Source: Kitasatospora mediocidica KCTC 9733 | GTDB lineage: Bacteria > Actinomycetota > Actinomycetes > Streptomycetales > Streptomycetaceae | Assembly (NCBI RefSeq): GCF_000744225.1 | Contig: NZ_JQLN01000005.1 | Location: forward strand, 2,503,001-2,567,000 | Length of the DNA: 64,000 nt | Reading direction: 5' to 3' | In this document: positions 12,022 to 21,734 of the stretch, piece by piece | Layout: each line of letters opens with the position of its first letter | Numbering within the stretch: the stretch's first letter is position 1 | Translations under genes and position numbers: made by a program | The notes under the pieces: generated by a model | Seen by the model: only the letters and a program-made list of their open reading frames with translations | The model's database searches: none | Told to the model about the DNA's origin: nothing

Positions 12022-13166
12022 CCGAGTCGGCGGGGGGCGGCGGGGTGAGCCGGGCCGGGCTGATCGGCATCTCGGTCGGCGTGGTCGCGGCCGGGGCCGC
12101 CGCGGGCGTCGCGATCGACCGGCTGACGGTGGGCCGGGCGACCCGTCGCCGGGCCCGCGAGGAGCTCGACGCGGCCGCGCCGTTCGGCACGCTGCGCGGC
12201 CGCCCGCGCACCGTCGCGGCCGCCGACGGCACCGAGCTGTACGTCGAGGTGGACGCGCCCGACGCGGGGGAGCCGGACGCCGGCGCGCTCACCGTCGTGC
12301 TCTGTCACGGCTACTGCCTGAACCAGGACAGCTGGCACTTCCAGCGGGCCGCGCTGCGTGGCGGCCTGCGGCTGGTCTGCTGGGACCAGCGCAGCCACGG
12401 GCGTTCCGAGCGCTCCCGCTCCTACCTGGCCGGCGAGCCCGCGAGCATCGACCAGCTGGGCTCGGACCTGAAGGCCGTGCTGGACGCGGTCGTCCCGACC
12501 GGGCCCGTCGTGCTGGTGGGCCACTCGATGGGCGGCATGACGGTGATGGCGCTGGCCGACCAGCACCCGGAGCTGTTCCGGGAGCGGGTGGTCGGCGTCG
12601 CGCTGATCGGCACCACGGCGGGCGACTGGGACACCGTCACGCTGGGCCTGCCCGCGATGGGTGCCCGGGTCTGGCGGCGGCTGGGCCCCGGCGTGCTGAA
12701 GGTGCTGGGCAGCCAGGTCGGCCTGGTGGAGGCCACCCGGCGGGTCGGCGCGGACCTCGCCGCCGTGCTCTACCGCCGGTTCTCGTTCGGCGCGAAGGAC
12801 GTCGACCCGGCCGTGGCCCGGTTCGCCGAGCAGCTTCTGGACAGTACGCCGATCGACGTGGTGGCCGAGTTCTACCCGGCGTTCGGGGCGCACGAGAAGG
12901 CCACCGCGCTGGGCACCATGGCGGGCGTCCCGGCCCTGGTGCTGGCCGGTACCAAGGACCTGCTGACGCCGGCCGCGCACAGCGAGGCGATCGCCCGCGC
13001 GCTGCCCGGCGCCGAGCTCGTCCTGCTGCCCGACGCCGGCCACCTGGTGATGCTGGAGTGCCCGGACGAGGTGAACCGCCGACTCGCCGCGCTGCTCTGC
13101 CGCGCCGCCGTCCGCGCTGGTCTGCGGCCGCCGCCCGCCATCCGGGAGTTGGCCGGGCCGCAGTAG
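12018..13166 (+). CDS. Alpha/beta hydrolase, membrane-anchored
   Basis: 382 aa. A hydrophobic Gly/Ala/Val segment near residues 12-32 is probably an uncleaved membrane anchor, followed by RRRAREE. The catalytic triad can be read: nucleophile in GHSMGG (about 165-170), Asp in AGTKDLLTP and His in DAGHLVMLE. LCHGYCLNQDSWHFQ supplies the oxyanion region. Start ATG 12018 overlaps the alr stop by 4 nt, implying translational coupling, and tsaE follows 57 nt after. The family is placed between alr and tsaE in many actinobacteria; the substrate is unknown. Confidence 0.88.
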   Translation: MTESAGGGGVSRAGLIGISVGVVAAGAAAGVAIDRLTVGRATRRRAREELDAAAPFGTLRGRPRTVAAADGTELYVEVDAPDAGEPDAGALTVVLCHGYCLNQDSWHFQRAALRGGLRLVCWDQRSHGRSERSRSYLAGEPASIDQLGSDLKAVLDAVVPTGPVVLVGHSMGGMTVMALADQHPELFRERVVGVALIGTTAGDWDTVTLGLPAMGARVWRRLGPGVLKVLGSQVGLVEATRRVGADLAAVLYRRFSFGAKDVDPAVARFAEQLLDSTPIDVVAEFYPAFGAHEKATALGTMAGVPALVLAGTKDLLTPAAHSEAIARALPGAELVLLPDAGHLVMLECPDEVNRRLAALLCRAAVRAGLRPPPAIRELAGPQ

Positions 13167-13223
13167 CGACCCCCTGCGTTGTGGCACCGTTGGCGTGGAC
13201 CGACCGACACAGGCAGAGGAATC

Positions 13224-13742
13224 ATGGGCTCGTACACCACTCTCACTGTCCCCACCCCCGAACAGATGAACGGTCTCGGCACGCGGCTGGCCGGCCTGCT
13301 CCGGCCCGGCGACCTGGTGCTGCTCTCCGGTGAGCTGGGCGCGGGGAAGACCACGCTGACCCGGGGGCTCGGCGTGGGCCTCGGGGTGCGCGGGGCGGTC
13401 ACCTCGCCGACCTTCGTGATCGCCCGGGTGCATCCGTCGCTGGTCGGCGGCCCCGCGCTGGTGCATGTGGACGCCTACCGGCTGGGCGGCGGCCTGGACG
13501 AGATGGAGGACCTCGACCTGGACGTGTCGCTGCCCGAGTCGGTGGTGGTGGTCGAGTGGGGCGAGGGCAAGGTCGAGGACCTCTCCGAGAACCGGCTGGA
13601 GGTGCGGATCGAGCGCGCCCTGGGCGGCGCCGAGGCCGACGCCGACGCGTCGGTGGACGGGCCGGACCCGCGCCGGGTGGTCCTGAACGGCCTGGGCAGC
13701 CGCTGGGACGGCGTCGATCTGGCGGTCCTGGACGCCCGCTGA
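13224..13742 (+). CDS. tsaE: tRNA threonylcarbamoyladenosine biosynthesis ATPase TsaE
   Basis: ATPase that supports the TsaB-TsaD complex in making t6A at position 37 of ANN-decoding tRNAs. 172 aa from ATG 13224, with AGAGGA 3 nt before. Walker A is GELGAGKTTLTRGL (about 38-51); SPTFVIARVH and the VHVDAYRLGG, VVVEWGEG motifs are typical. The partners tsaB and tsaD lie about 1 and 2 kb downstream. A hairpin after the stop suggests the alr-hydrolase-tsaE transcript ends here. Confidence 0.95.
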   Translation: MGSYTTLTVPTPEQMNGLGTRLAGLLRPGDLVLLSGELGAGKTTLTRGLGVGLGVRGAVTSPTFVIARVHPSLVGGPALVHVDAYRLGGGLDEMEDLDLDVSLPESVVVVEWGEGKVEDLSENRLEVRIERALGGAEADADASVDGPDPRRVVLNGLGSRWDGVDLAVLDAR

Positions 13743-13745
13743 AGG

Positions 13746-13770
13746 TTTTTCCGACGCGCTGTCGGGAAAA
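13746..13770 (+). terminator. Hairpin after tsaE
   Basis: TTTTTCCGAC pairs with GTCGGGAAAA (one bulged G) across a short loop. The outer A/T arms make it usable as a terminator in either direction. Confidence 0.6.
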
Positions 13771-13811
13771 TGTTGCGGGTACGGCATCGGGCGTGATGGG
13801 ATGGGTGCGGC

Positions 13812-13829
13812 AGTTAGGTGTGCCTAACT
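13812..13829. promoter_or_regulatory. Perfect palindrome AGTTAGG-N4-CCTAACT, possible operator
   Basis: AGTTAGG TGTG CCTAACT ends one base before the AGGGAGG ribosome-binding site of the small gene at 13841. It shares TTAGG/CCTAA half-sites with actinobacterial iron-regulator boxes, but the half-sites are closer together than in those boxes, so the regulator is unknown. Confidence 0.4.
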
Positions 13830-13840
13830 AGGGAGGCGCC

Positions 13841-14056
13841 ATGTCGAGCAGCACCCCCGCTCAGGAGACCGTCCCGTGCGGCCCGGCGGTGAGCGACGCA
13901 CGCCCGGTGCCGATGCGCGCGCTGCTGGCCGCGACCGCGGCGGCCGCCGCGGTCTGTACGCCGCCGCGACCTGGTGAGGCCGGCGCCGGGCGCCGGCGCG
14001 CTCAGGCGATCACGGTCACCCGGGTGCCGGTCGGGGCGAAGTCCCAGAGCGTCTGA
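13841..14056 (+). CDS. Small hypothetical protein
   Basis: 71 codons from ATG 13841 with AGGGAGG 4 nt before. The first 40 residues (MSSSTPAQETVPCGPAVSD, then PVPMRALLAATAAAAAV) look protein-like. The remainder is Arg-rich and overlaps the 3' end of the opposite-strand gene, and a GC hairpin lies inside it, so either the tail is genuinely unconserved or the end is wrong. No function is recognised. The upstream palindrome argues that something here is regulated. Confidence 0.4.
   Translation: MSSSTPAQETVPCGPAVSDARPVPMRALLAATAAAAAVCTPPRPGEAGAGRRRAQAITVTRVPVGAKSQSV
13979..13997 (-). terminator. GC hairpin downstream of the gene at 14002-14589
   Basis: GCCGGCGCC and GGCGCCGGC are separated by one base, just beyond the stop of the minus-strand gene. 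Probably its terminator, though no T-tract is present. Confidence 0.45.
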
Positions 14057-14589
14057 CCGTTCTCCCGGCTCTCCCGGATGCCGCCGGTCCTGGCCTTGGG
14101 GTCGGGAGAGGGGGCTACTCCGTCGAGGGCGGCGCTGAAGCCGAAGACCGTCCCGCTCTGCTGGGCGAACCGGACCACGTGCTCGACCTGCCGGCCGTCC
14201 GTGCCGGTGGTCGCCGCCGCGCGACTGTAGACCGTGAAGCTGCCCGGCTCCGGGCTGACCGAACCGGGCTCCACCGGGAACGCGGCCTGCACCTGCGGGG
14301 TCTTCTTCGGGTCGACCAGCCACACCTGGTGGGCGCTCACCGAGTAGACCACCCGGCGCCCGGTGCCGGAGACCGCGGGCAGCGCGGCGAGCGCGGCCGA
14401 GGGCGAGGCGCTCGGCGCGGCCGGGGCGGACGGGGAGGCGCTGGCGCTGGGGCGCGGCCCGGCGGCCGCGGTGCGGGTCTCGGCGCCGTTCGCCTGGACG
14501 GCGAGCAGGCTCACCACCGCCAGGGCGCCCAGGGTCAGACCGGTGACAACGACTCCAGGACCCATCTTTGCCACGAGTGCTCCCACCAT
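14002..14589 (-). CDS. Secreted or anchored protein with a degenerate L,D-transpeptidase-like domain
   Basis: 195 aa: an N-terminal hydrophobic segment (about 10-33), a Pro/Ser/Ala-rich linker (about 38-70), then a domain at about 75-195. RRVVYSVSAHQVWLVDP, FPVEPGSVSPEPGSFTVYS and the closing RESRENGQTLWDFAPTGTRV follow the course of a YkuD domain. At the position of the catalytic SHGC(I/V)R motif there is only RTGGIRES, with no Cys and no His, and the usual Phe-His-Gly is FGFSA. I infer a non-catalytic peptidoglycan-associated domain. GTG 14574 is an alternative start with a better ribosome-binding site. Divergent from tsaB. Confidence 0.7.
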   Translation of the reverse strand: MVGALVAKMGPGVVVTGLTLGALAVVSLLAVQANGAETRTAAAGPRPSASASPSAPAAPSASPSAALAALPAVSGTGRRVVYSVSAHQVWLVDPKKTPQVQAAFPVEPGSVSPEPGSFTVYSRAAATTGTDGRQVEHVVRFAQQSGTVFGFSAALDGVAPSPDPKARTGGIRESRENGQTLWDFAPTGTRVTVIA

Positions 14590-14692
14590 CCGTAGTGCTG
14601 GTCGGTCTTATGGTGCCAGCTCCGGGGTCCTCCTCGGCGCCCTGGAGAACGTGTGTTCCGTACCGGGACAAAAGGTCGAGCCGCCGACCCTC

Positions 14693-14698
14693 TAACCT
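14693..14698 (+). promoter_or_regulatory. Candidate -10 box of leaderless tsaB transcript
   Basis: TAACCT lies 6 nt before the tsaB GTG and no Shine-Dalgarno is present between them. Confidence 0.45.
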
Positions 14699-14704
14699 GG
14701 AACC

Positions 14705-15358
14705 GTGCTGCTGCTCGCGTTCGACACCGCTACCCCCGCCGTCACCGCCGCCGTCCATGACGGCACGGCCGTCCTGGCGCAGACCCACCAGGTCGACGCC
14801 CGTCGCCATGGTGAGCTGCTGCTGCCCGCCGTCGCGCAGGTACTCGCCGAAGCCGGCGCCGACAAACACCAGCTCACCGGCCTGGTGGTCGGGGTCGGCC
14901 CGGGGCCGTACACCGGTCTGCGGGTCGGGCTGGTCACCGCCGCCGCGCTCGGCCATGCGCTCGGTCTGCCGGTGTACGGCGTGTGCACCCTGGACGCGAT
15001 CGCCCACCAGGCCCGCACCGAGGGGCTGACCGGCCCGTTCACGGTCGCCACCGACGCGCGCCGCAAGGAGGTCTACTGGGCCTCCTACGACGCCGACGGC
15101 GTCCGCACCGAGGGTCCCTCGGTCGACCGGCCCGCCGAGTTGACGGCCCGTCCGGTCGCGGTCGGTGCCGGCGCGCTGCTCTACCGCGACGCGTTCCCCG
15201 ACGCCCGCGCCCCCGAGCACGTCTCGGCGGGCGCGATGGCCGACTTCGCCGCCACCGAACTGGCGGCCGGCCGCGAACTCCTGGCCCCCCTCCCGCTCTA
15301 CCTGCGCCGCCCCGACGCCCAGGTGCCCGCGGGCTACAAGGCGGTGCTCCCGGCGTGA
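14705..15358 (+). CDS. tsaB: tRNA threonylcarbamoyladenosine biosynthesis protein TsaB
   Basis: Inactive ASKHA paralogue of TsaD that forms the TsaB-TsaD heterodimer in t6A synthesis. 217 aa. LLLAFDTATPAVTAAV at the start and VVGVGPGPYTGLRVGL are the family signatures; the C-terminal PLYLRRPDAQ is also typical. GTG 14705 is right at the first conserved residue. Its stop overlaps the rimI start (GTGA), giving a coupled tsaB-rimI-tsaD unit. Confidence 0.95.
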   Translation: MLLLAFDTATPAVTAAVHDGTAVLAQTHQVDARRHGELLLPAVAQVLAEAGADKHQLTGLVVGVGPGPYTGLRVGLVTAAALGHALGLPVYGVCTLDAIAHQARTEGLTGPFTVATDARRKEVYWASYDADGVRTEGPSVDRPAELTARPVAVGAGALLYRDAFPDARAPEHVSAGAMADFAATELAAGRELLAPLPLYLRRPDAQVPAGYKAVLPA

Positions 15359-15861
15359 CGGCTGTGCACGTGCGCACCACGCTGCGGCCGATGCGCTGGT
15401 GGGACATCGACCCGGTGATGGCGCTGGAGCTGCGGCTCTTCCCCGACGACGCCTGGTCGCCGGCCATGTACTGGTCCGAGCTGGCCGAGACCCACCCCGG
15501 CGGCAACCGCCACTTCACGGTGGCCACCACCGAGGACGGCACGATCGTCGGCTACGCCGGCCTGATGGCCGTCGGCACCGAGGGCGACGTCCAGACCATC
15601 GCCGTCGACGAGCGCCACCAGGGCCTGGGGCTCGGCGCGTTGCTGCTCACCGACCTGGTCGAGGAGTCCGTCCGGCGCGGTTGCACCGAACTGCTGCTGG
15701 AGGTGCGGGTCGACAACCTGCGGGCCCAGCGGCTCTACGAGCGCTTCGGCTTCGTGCCGGTCGGCATCCGGCGCGGCTACTACCAGCCGATCAACGTCGA
15801 TGCCCTGGTGATGCGCCTCGACCACCCGAACGATGATCTGAAGGAATCCCTCCATGGCTGA
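15355..15861 (+). CDS. rimI: Ribosomal-protein-alanine N-acetyltransferase RimI-like
   Basis: GNAT acetyltransferase, 168 aa. The acetyl-CoA loop is [13 protein letters not shown] (about 83-95); [21 protein letters not shown] is split across the next conserved strand and helix. Family members acetylate the N-terminus of S18, and actinobacterial homologues may have wider targets. GTG 15355 overlaps the tsaB stop, and the 3' end overlaps tsaD by 8 nt, so translation of all three is probably coupled. Confidence 0.92.
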   Translation: MTAVHVRTTLRPMRWWDIDPVMALELRLFPDDAWSPAMYWSELAETHPGGNRHFTVATTEDGTIVGYAGLMAVGTEGDVQTIAVDERHQGLGLGALLLTDLVEESVRRGCTELLLEVRVDNLRAQRLYERFGFVPVGIRRGYYQPINVDALVMRLDHPNDDLKESLHG

Positions 15862-16942
15862 CGAACCGCTCGTCCTCGGCATCGAGACCTCCTGCGACGA
15901 GACCGGCGTCGGCATCGTGCGGGGCACCACCCTGCTGGCCGACGCGGTGGCCTCCAGCGTCAACGACCACGCCCGCTTCGGCGGTGTGGTCCCCGAGATC
16001 GCCAGCCGCGCGCACCTGGAGGCGATGGTCCCCACCATCCAGCGCGCACTGGACACCGCCGGCATCAAGGCGTCCGACCTGGACGGCATCGCGGTCACCG
16101 CGGGCCCGGGCCTGGCCGGCGCGCTGCTGGTCGGCGTCTCGGCGGCCAAGGCCTACGCCTGGGCGCTGGACAAGCCGCTGTACGGCGTCAACCACCTGGC
16201 CTCGCACATCTGCGTGGACCAGCTGGAGCACGGCCGGCTGCCCGAGCCGACGATGGCGCTGCTGGTCTCCGGCGGCCACTCCTCGCTGCTGCTGACCACC
16301 GACATCACCTCCGACGTCCGCCCGCTCGGCGCGACCATCGACGACGCGGCCGGCGAGGCCTTCGACAAGGTGGCCCGGGTGCTGGGCCTCGGCTTCCCCG
16401 GCGGCCCGGTGGTGGACCGGATGGCGCGCGAGGGCGACCCGAAGGCGATCGCCTTCCCGCGGGGCCTGAGCGGCGCCAAGGACCCCGCCTACGACTTCTC
16501 GTTCTCCGGCCTGAAGACCGCCGTCGCCCGCTGGGTGGAGGGCCGGCGGCGGGCCGGCGAGGACGTGCCGGTCGCGGACGTCGCCGCGTCCTTCCAGGAG
16601 GCCGTCACCGACGTGCTGACCCGCAAGGCGGTCAAGGCCTGCCGGGAGAACGGCGTGGACCACCTGATGATCGGCGGCGGTGTGGCGGCCAACTCGCGGC
16701 TGCGCGAGATGGCCCAGCAGCGCTGCGACAAGGCCGGCATCACGCTGCGCGTTCCGCGTCCGGGGCTCTGCACGGACAACGGCGCGATGGTGGCGGCGCT
16801 CGGTTCGGAGATGGTCTGGCGGGGCCGCGCCTCCTCCTCGCTGGAGCTGTCGGCGGACTCCTCGCTGCCGGTCACCGAGGTCTCGGTGCCGCACAACGAC
16901 GTTCACGGCGAGGCGTACCGCGCGCTGGGCGGCGGCGCGTGA
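15854..16942 (+). CDS. tsaD: tRNA N6-adenosine threonylcarbamoyltransferase TsaD
   Basis: Catalytic subunit that transfers the threonylcarbamoyl group to A37 of tRNA. 362 aa. The N-terminal [14 protein letters not shown] and the metal ligands NHLASHI (HxxxH) are intact, as are [33 protein letters not shown] (in two segments) and the C-terminal [11 protein letters not shown] and CTDNGAM. All family landmarks are present. It overlaps rimI upstream and the small downstream gene (GTGA). Confidence 0.97.
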   Translation: MADEPLVLGIETSCDETGVGIVRGTTLLADAVASSVNDHARFGGVVPEIASRAHLEAMVPTIQRALDTAGIKASDLDGIAVTAGPGLAGALLVGVSAAKAYAWALDKPLYGVNHLASHICVDQLEHGRLPEPTMALLVSGGHSSLLLTTDITSDVRPLGATIDDAAGEAFDKVARVLGLGFPGGPVVDRMAREGDPKAIAFPRGLSGAKDPAYDFSFSGLKTAVARWVEGRRRAGEDVPVADVAASFQEAVTDVLTRKAVKACRENGVDHLMIGGGVAANSRLREMAQQRCDKAGITLRVPRPGLCTDNGAMVAALGSEMVWRGRASSSLELSADSSLPVTEVSVPHNDVHGEAYRALGGGA

Positions 16943-17205
16943 GCACGGTCGCGGCGATGTGGGAGGCCCGGGCCGCTGACGGCCGGGCCGCCCAACTGCT
17001 GGACTGGGCAAGGGAGAACGCGGTCCCCGCACTCCAGGGCGCGGCCCGGGTCGAGCTGTTCAGCGCGCCCGGCGAGCGTGTGCTGCTGATCGGCTGGTGG
17101 GAGGGGACCGATCCGGTGGCCGTCCCCGAGCCGCCGGCCGCGCTGCTCGCCAGGCCGGTGCACCGCTGGTCGTTCAACAGTGAGTATGTCGCGCAAGCAA
17201 GGTAG
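16939..17205 (+). CDS. Small hypothetical protein coupled to tsaD
   Basis: 88 aa. GTG 16939 overlaps the tsaD stop in a GTGA arrangement, good evidence that it is translated. The sequence has an alpha/beta look: a helix ([20 protein letters not shown]), a strand (ARVELFSAP), then VLLIGWWEG and RPVHRWSFN. This is loosely like a single-domain dimeric ferredoxin-like (antibiotic biosynthesis monooxygenase type) protein, but I cannot assign it. The start of the NodB lipoprotein lies 49 nt downstream. Confidence 0.65.
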   Translation: MSTVAAMWEARAADGRAAQLLDWARENAVPALQGAARVELFSAPGERVLLIGWWEGTDPVAVPEPPAALLARPVHRWSFNSEYVAQAR

Positions 17206-17254
17206 CGTTCGGGGTCGAAACCTGACCGAACAGCAGCCCGGGGAGCGCCACGCG

Positions 17255-18145
17255 GTGAAGACGTACGACTGGGGCCGGACGAGGATCTATCTGGCCGGCT
17301 CGCTGGCGCTGGTCGCCGCGATCAGCGGCTGCGGCAGCAGCGCCAAGAGCGCGCCGGGCGCGCTGTCGCCCGCGGCCTCCGCGCAGCCGGTGCAGACCGC
17401 GCTGCCGCCCGCTCCCGCCTCCTCGGCCCCGGCGGCCGGCGCCGCGGCGGCGGCCTGGGCCAAGTGGAAGCTCCAGCCGATGCAGCCGGCTCCGGCGGCT
17501 CCGGCGGACAAGCCGGTCAAGCTCACCAAGACCGGTACCGTCCCGGTGATCAGCTCGATCCCGACCACCGACAAGGTGGTCTTCGTGACGATCGACGACG
17601 GCGAGGAGAAGGATCCCAAGTTCATCGAGATGATGAACGACCTCAAGGTCCCGGTCACGATGTTCCTGATGGACGACGCCATCAAGAACAACTACGGCTA
17701 CTTCAAGCCGCTGCAGGCGCAGGGCAACCTGATCCAGAACCACACGCTGCACCACCCGGCGATGAGCACCAAGTCCGCCGCCCAGCAGAAGGCCGAGGTC
17801 TGCGGCGACCAGCAGGTGCTGACCCAGCAGTACGGCGCCGCGCCGTTCCTGTTCCGCCCGCCGTACGGCGACGGTGCGCACACCCCGACCCTCAACTCCG
17901 CCGTCCAGCAGTGCGGTCCGCGCGCGGTCGTGCTCTGGCAGGAGACCATGCAGATCCACGACATGCAGTACCAGACCGCCGACAAGAAGCTGAAGCCCGG
18001 CGACATCATCCTGGCGCACTTCCGCGGTCCCAAGGACCTCAAGGGCGAGACGATGACCGAGATGTTCGGCGAACTGCTCAGCCGCATCCAGGAGCAGGGC
18101 TTCTCGGTGGCCCGCCTGGAGGACTACATCCAGCCGCCCGCCTGA
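17255..18145 (+). CDS. Polysaccharide deacetylase (NodB) lipoprotein
   Basis: 296 aa from GTG 17255 (GGGGAG at 17240-17245). A signal peptide ends in the lipobox AISGC (Cys about 27), so it is exported and lipid-anchored. An Ala/Pro/Ser-rich linker leads to a NodB homology domain from about residue 105: VTIDDGEE (motif 1), NHTLHHP (motif 2, both metal His), FRPPYGDG (motif 3) and GDIILAHF (last motif). The metal triad D-H-H is intact, so it is probably active on a cell-wall glycan such as peptidoglycan GlcNAc or MurNAc; the substrate is inferred only. Convergent with the methyltransferase. Confidence 0.9.
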   Translation: MKTYDWGRTRIYLAGSLALVAAISGCGSSAKSAPGALSPAASAQPVQTALPPAPASSAPAAGAAAAAWAKWKLQPMQPAPAAPADKPVKLTKTGTVPVISSIPTTDKVVFVTIDDGEEKDPKFIEMMNDLKVPVTMFLMDDAIKNNYGYFKPLQAQGNLIQNHTLHHPAMSTKSAAQQKAEVCGDQQVLTQQYGAAPFLFRPPYGDGAHTPTLNSAVQQCGPRAVVLWQETMQIHDMQYQTADKKLKPGDIILAHFRGPKDLKGETMTEMFGELLSRIQEQGFSVARLEDYIQPPA

Positions 18146-18156
18146 GCGCCCACGGT

Positions 18157-19326
18157 TCAGCCGGCCGGCTGCCCCAGCAGCATGACCGGGGTGGTGCCGA
18201 TCCGGGTCATGAAGACGGTCGCCGCGTTCGGCCCCTCGGGCTTGAGCGCGCGGCGCAGCTCCTCCGGGGTCAGGCCGATGCCGCGCTTCTTGATCACCAC
18301 GGTGCCCACCTCGCGCTTGCGCAGCAGGGACTTGAGCTTCTTGACGTTGAACGGCAGCTGGTCGGTGATCTCGTAGGCGTGCGCGTACGGGGTCGCCACC
18401 AGCTGGTCGGACGTCAGATAGGCGATCATCGGGTCGATCAGCGTGCCGTCGATCTGCTCGGCGACCTCGGCGACCAGGTGGGCGCGGATCACCGCGCCGT
18501 CCGGCTCGTAGAGGTAGCGCCGGACCGGGCCCGCCGGCGGGTCGGGCAGCCGGCCGCCGGTCAGCGTCCGGTCACCGGGGAGCAGGGTGGCCCGGTGCGG
18601 CTCGGCGGCCTTGGTGCCGAACCAGAGCACCGCCTCCTTGACGTCCCCGTGGTCGGAGACCCACTCCGCCTCGGCGTCCTCGGGGACGAGGTCGTGCGGG
18701 ATGCCCGGGGCCACCTTGAGCGCGCCGAACGGGGTGCGGCGGCCGGCCTCGACGGCCCAGGAGAGCGGCGGGGAGTACGCGGCCGGGTCGAAGACCCTGC
18801 CCTTGGAGGTGCGCCGGGCGGGGTCGGTGAAGACCGCGTCGAAGCCCGTGACGTCGACCTCGGTGACGTCGGCGCAGCGCACCCGGATCAGGTCGGCCAG
18901 CCCCAGCGCGGCGGCGTTGGCGGTGGCGGCCGCGCAGGCCAGCGGGTCGCGGTCGACGGCCAGGACCTCGATGCCGGCCCGGGCCAGCGCGATGGCGTCG
19001 CCGCCGATCCCGCCGCACAGGTCGGCCAGCCGCCGCACCCCGAGCTCCGCGAACCGCCGCGCCCGCCACTCGGCCACGCTGCGCCGGGTGGACTGCTCGA
19101 CGCCGTTGGGGGTGAAGTACATCCGGTCGGCGTCCTCGCCGAACTTCGCGCGGGCGCGCTGGCGCAGCTGCGCCTGGGCGAGCGCGGCGGAGACCAGTTC
19201 GGCCGGGTGCTCGCGGCGCAGCCGGGTGGCCAGCGCCAGCTCCTGGCCGGGCGCGTACTCGCGCAGCTCGTCCAGCAGCCGCCGGCCCCCGTCGGTCAGC
19301 AGGGCCTCAAAGATCTCGGTCTCCAC
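18157..19326 (-). CDS. Class I SAM-dependent methyltransferase, THUMP-like C-terminus
   Basis: 389 aa from the GTG at 19326, just before ETEIFEALL. A Rossmann methyltransferase core is clear: RLADLCGGIGGDAIALARAG (motif I), EVLAVDRDPLACAAATANA and FDAVFTDPARRTSKGRVF with a DPAR motif. The C-terminal half (VKKLKSLLRKREVGTVVIKKRG) resembles the THUMP-like domain of this family. The target is unknown, probably RNA by family character. It lies between the NodB gene and the groES promoter region. Confidence 0.85.
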   Translation of the reverse strand: METEIFEALLTDGGRRLLDELREYAPGQELALATRLRREHPAELVSAALAQAQLRQRARAKFGEDADRMYFTPNGVEQSTRRSVAEWRARRFAELGVRRLADLCGGIGGDAIALARAGIEVLAVDRDPLACAAATANAAALGLADLIRVRCADVTEVDVTGFDAVFTDPARRTSKGRVFDPAAYSPPLSWAVEAGRRTPFGALKVAPGIPHDLVPEDAEAEWVSDHGDVKEAVLWFGTKAAEPHRATLLPGDRTLTGGRLPDPPAGPVRRYLYEPDGAVIRAHLVAEVAEQIDGTLIDPMIAYLTSDQLVATPYAHAYEITDQLPFNVKKLKSLLRKREVGTVVIKKRGIGLTPEELRRALKPEGPNAATVFMTRIGTTPVMLLGQPAG

Positions 19327-19392
19327 GCGCCCATTGTCCCTGCCCGCGGCGCGCCCGGGCACACCGGTCACAGCGAAACGGCAGGCGCGTCG

Positions 19393-19419
19393 TTGGCACT
19401 CTGGTTGACTGAGTGCTAA
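19393..19419 (+). promoter_or_regulatory. CIRCE element 1 (HrcA operator)
   Basis: TTGGCACTC-N9-GAGTGCTAA, the canonical CIRCE spacing. It covers the -35 hexamer TTGACT of the groES promoter. CIRCE is bound by HrcA and released on heat shock. Confidence 0.93.
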
Positions 19420-19433
19420 CAGCGGCCTATGGT
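19405..19433 (+). promoter_or_regulatory. groES-groEL1 promoter
   Basis: TTGACT (19405-19410), a 17-bp spacer and TATGGT (19428-19433), close to the housekeeping consensus. The predicted start near 19440 falls inside the second CIRCE. Confidence 0.8.
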
Positions 19434-19438
19434 CGTGC

Positions 19439-19466
19439 TTAGCACTCCCCCCAGGGAGAGTGCTAA
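19439..19466 (+). promoter_or_regulatory. CIRCE element 2 (HrcA operator), 10-bp spacer
   Basis: TTAGCACTC and GAGTGCTAA are perfect inverted repeats, but the spacer is 10 bp instead of the canonical 9. It sits at the expected transcription start, so bound HrcA would block initiation here as well as at the -35. Confidence 0.85.
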
Positions 19467-19562
19467 CGCGACAGAGCAGGTCTGACCCCCGCGACGGCAG
19501 ACCGGCAGACGTCGCCACCTACCTGTAAGACAACCCCGTAATCTCCGAAGGGGAACTCGGAC

Positions 19563-19871
19563 GTGACCACCGCCAGCAGCAAGGTTGCCATCAAGCCGCT
19601 TGAGGACCGCATTGTGGTCCAGCCGCTCGACGCCGAGACCACCACGGCCTCCGGCCTGGTTATCCCGGACACCGCCAAGGAGAAGCCCCAGGAGGGCGTT
19701 GTCCTGGCCGTCGGCCCGGGCCGCTTCGAGGACGGCCAGCGTCTTCCGCTCGATGTCGCCGTCGGCGACGTCGTCCTGTACTCCAAGTACGGCGGCACCG
19801 AGGTGAAGTACGCGGGCGAGGAGTACCTCGTCCTCTCGGCTCGCGACGTTCTCGCCATCATCGAGAAGTAA
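19563..19871 (+). CDS. groES: Co-chaperonin GroES
   Basis: Lid of the GroEL chaperonin, 102 aa. [17 protein letters not shown], the mobile loop [36 protein letters not shown] and the final RDVLAIIEK are typical. GTG start 19563 with GAAGGGG upstream. groEL1 follows after about 120 nt in the same transcript under double CIRCE control. Confidence 0.97.
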   Translation: MTTASSKVAIKPLEDRIVVQPLDAETTTASGLVIPDTAKEKPQEGVVLAVGPGRFEDGQRLPLDVAVGDVVLYSKYGGTEVKYAGEEYLVLSARDVLAIIEK

Positions 19872-19932
19872 GCAAGTCCGGCGGGCCAGTCGCCCGCCAC
19901 CTCGCCTCGCCCCGGATCCGTGTCAACACTGA

Positions 19933-21624
<1,692 letters not shown>

Positions 21625-21631
21625 GTCGTGA

Positions 21632-21678
21632 CCGAAGGCCCGGCCACCCCCGCTCGGCGGGGGCGGCCGGGCCTTCGG
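21632..21678 (+). terminator. Strong terminator after groEL1
   Basis: A perfect CCGAAGGCCCGGCC/GGCCGGGCCTTCGG outer stem with an inner CCCCCGC/GCGGGGG stem and a TCG loop. Confidence 0.9.
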
Positions 21679-21722
21679 CGTACCCGGCGCCCGCGCGGTA
21701 CGGGCGCGGTGGTCCGGGGGCG

Positions 21723-21728
21723 TAGCGT
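21723..21728 (+). promoter_or_regulatory. Candidate -10 box of leaderless LysR-family gene
   Basis: TAGCGT lies 6 nt before ATG 21735, with no Shine-Dalgarno between. Confidence 0.45.
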
Positions 21729-21734
21729 GAACGC

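Noticed and set aside
13812-13829. Iron-regulator (DtxR/IdeR type) box
   Set aside because: TTAGG/CCTAA half-sites are separated by 4 bp, not the 9 bp of the 19-bp box, so it is reported only as an unassigned palindrome.
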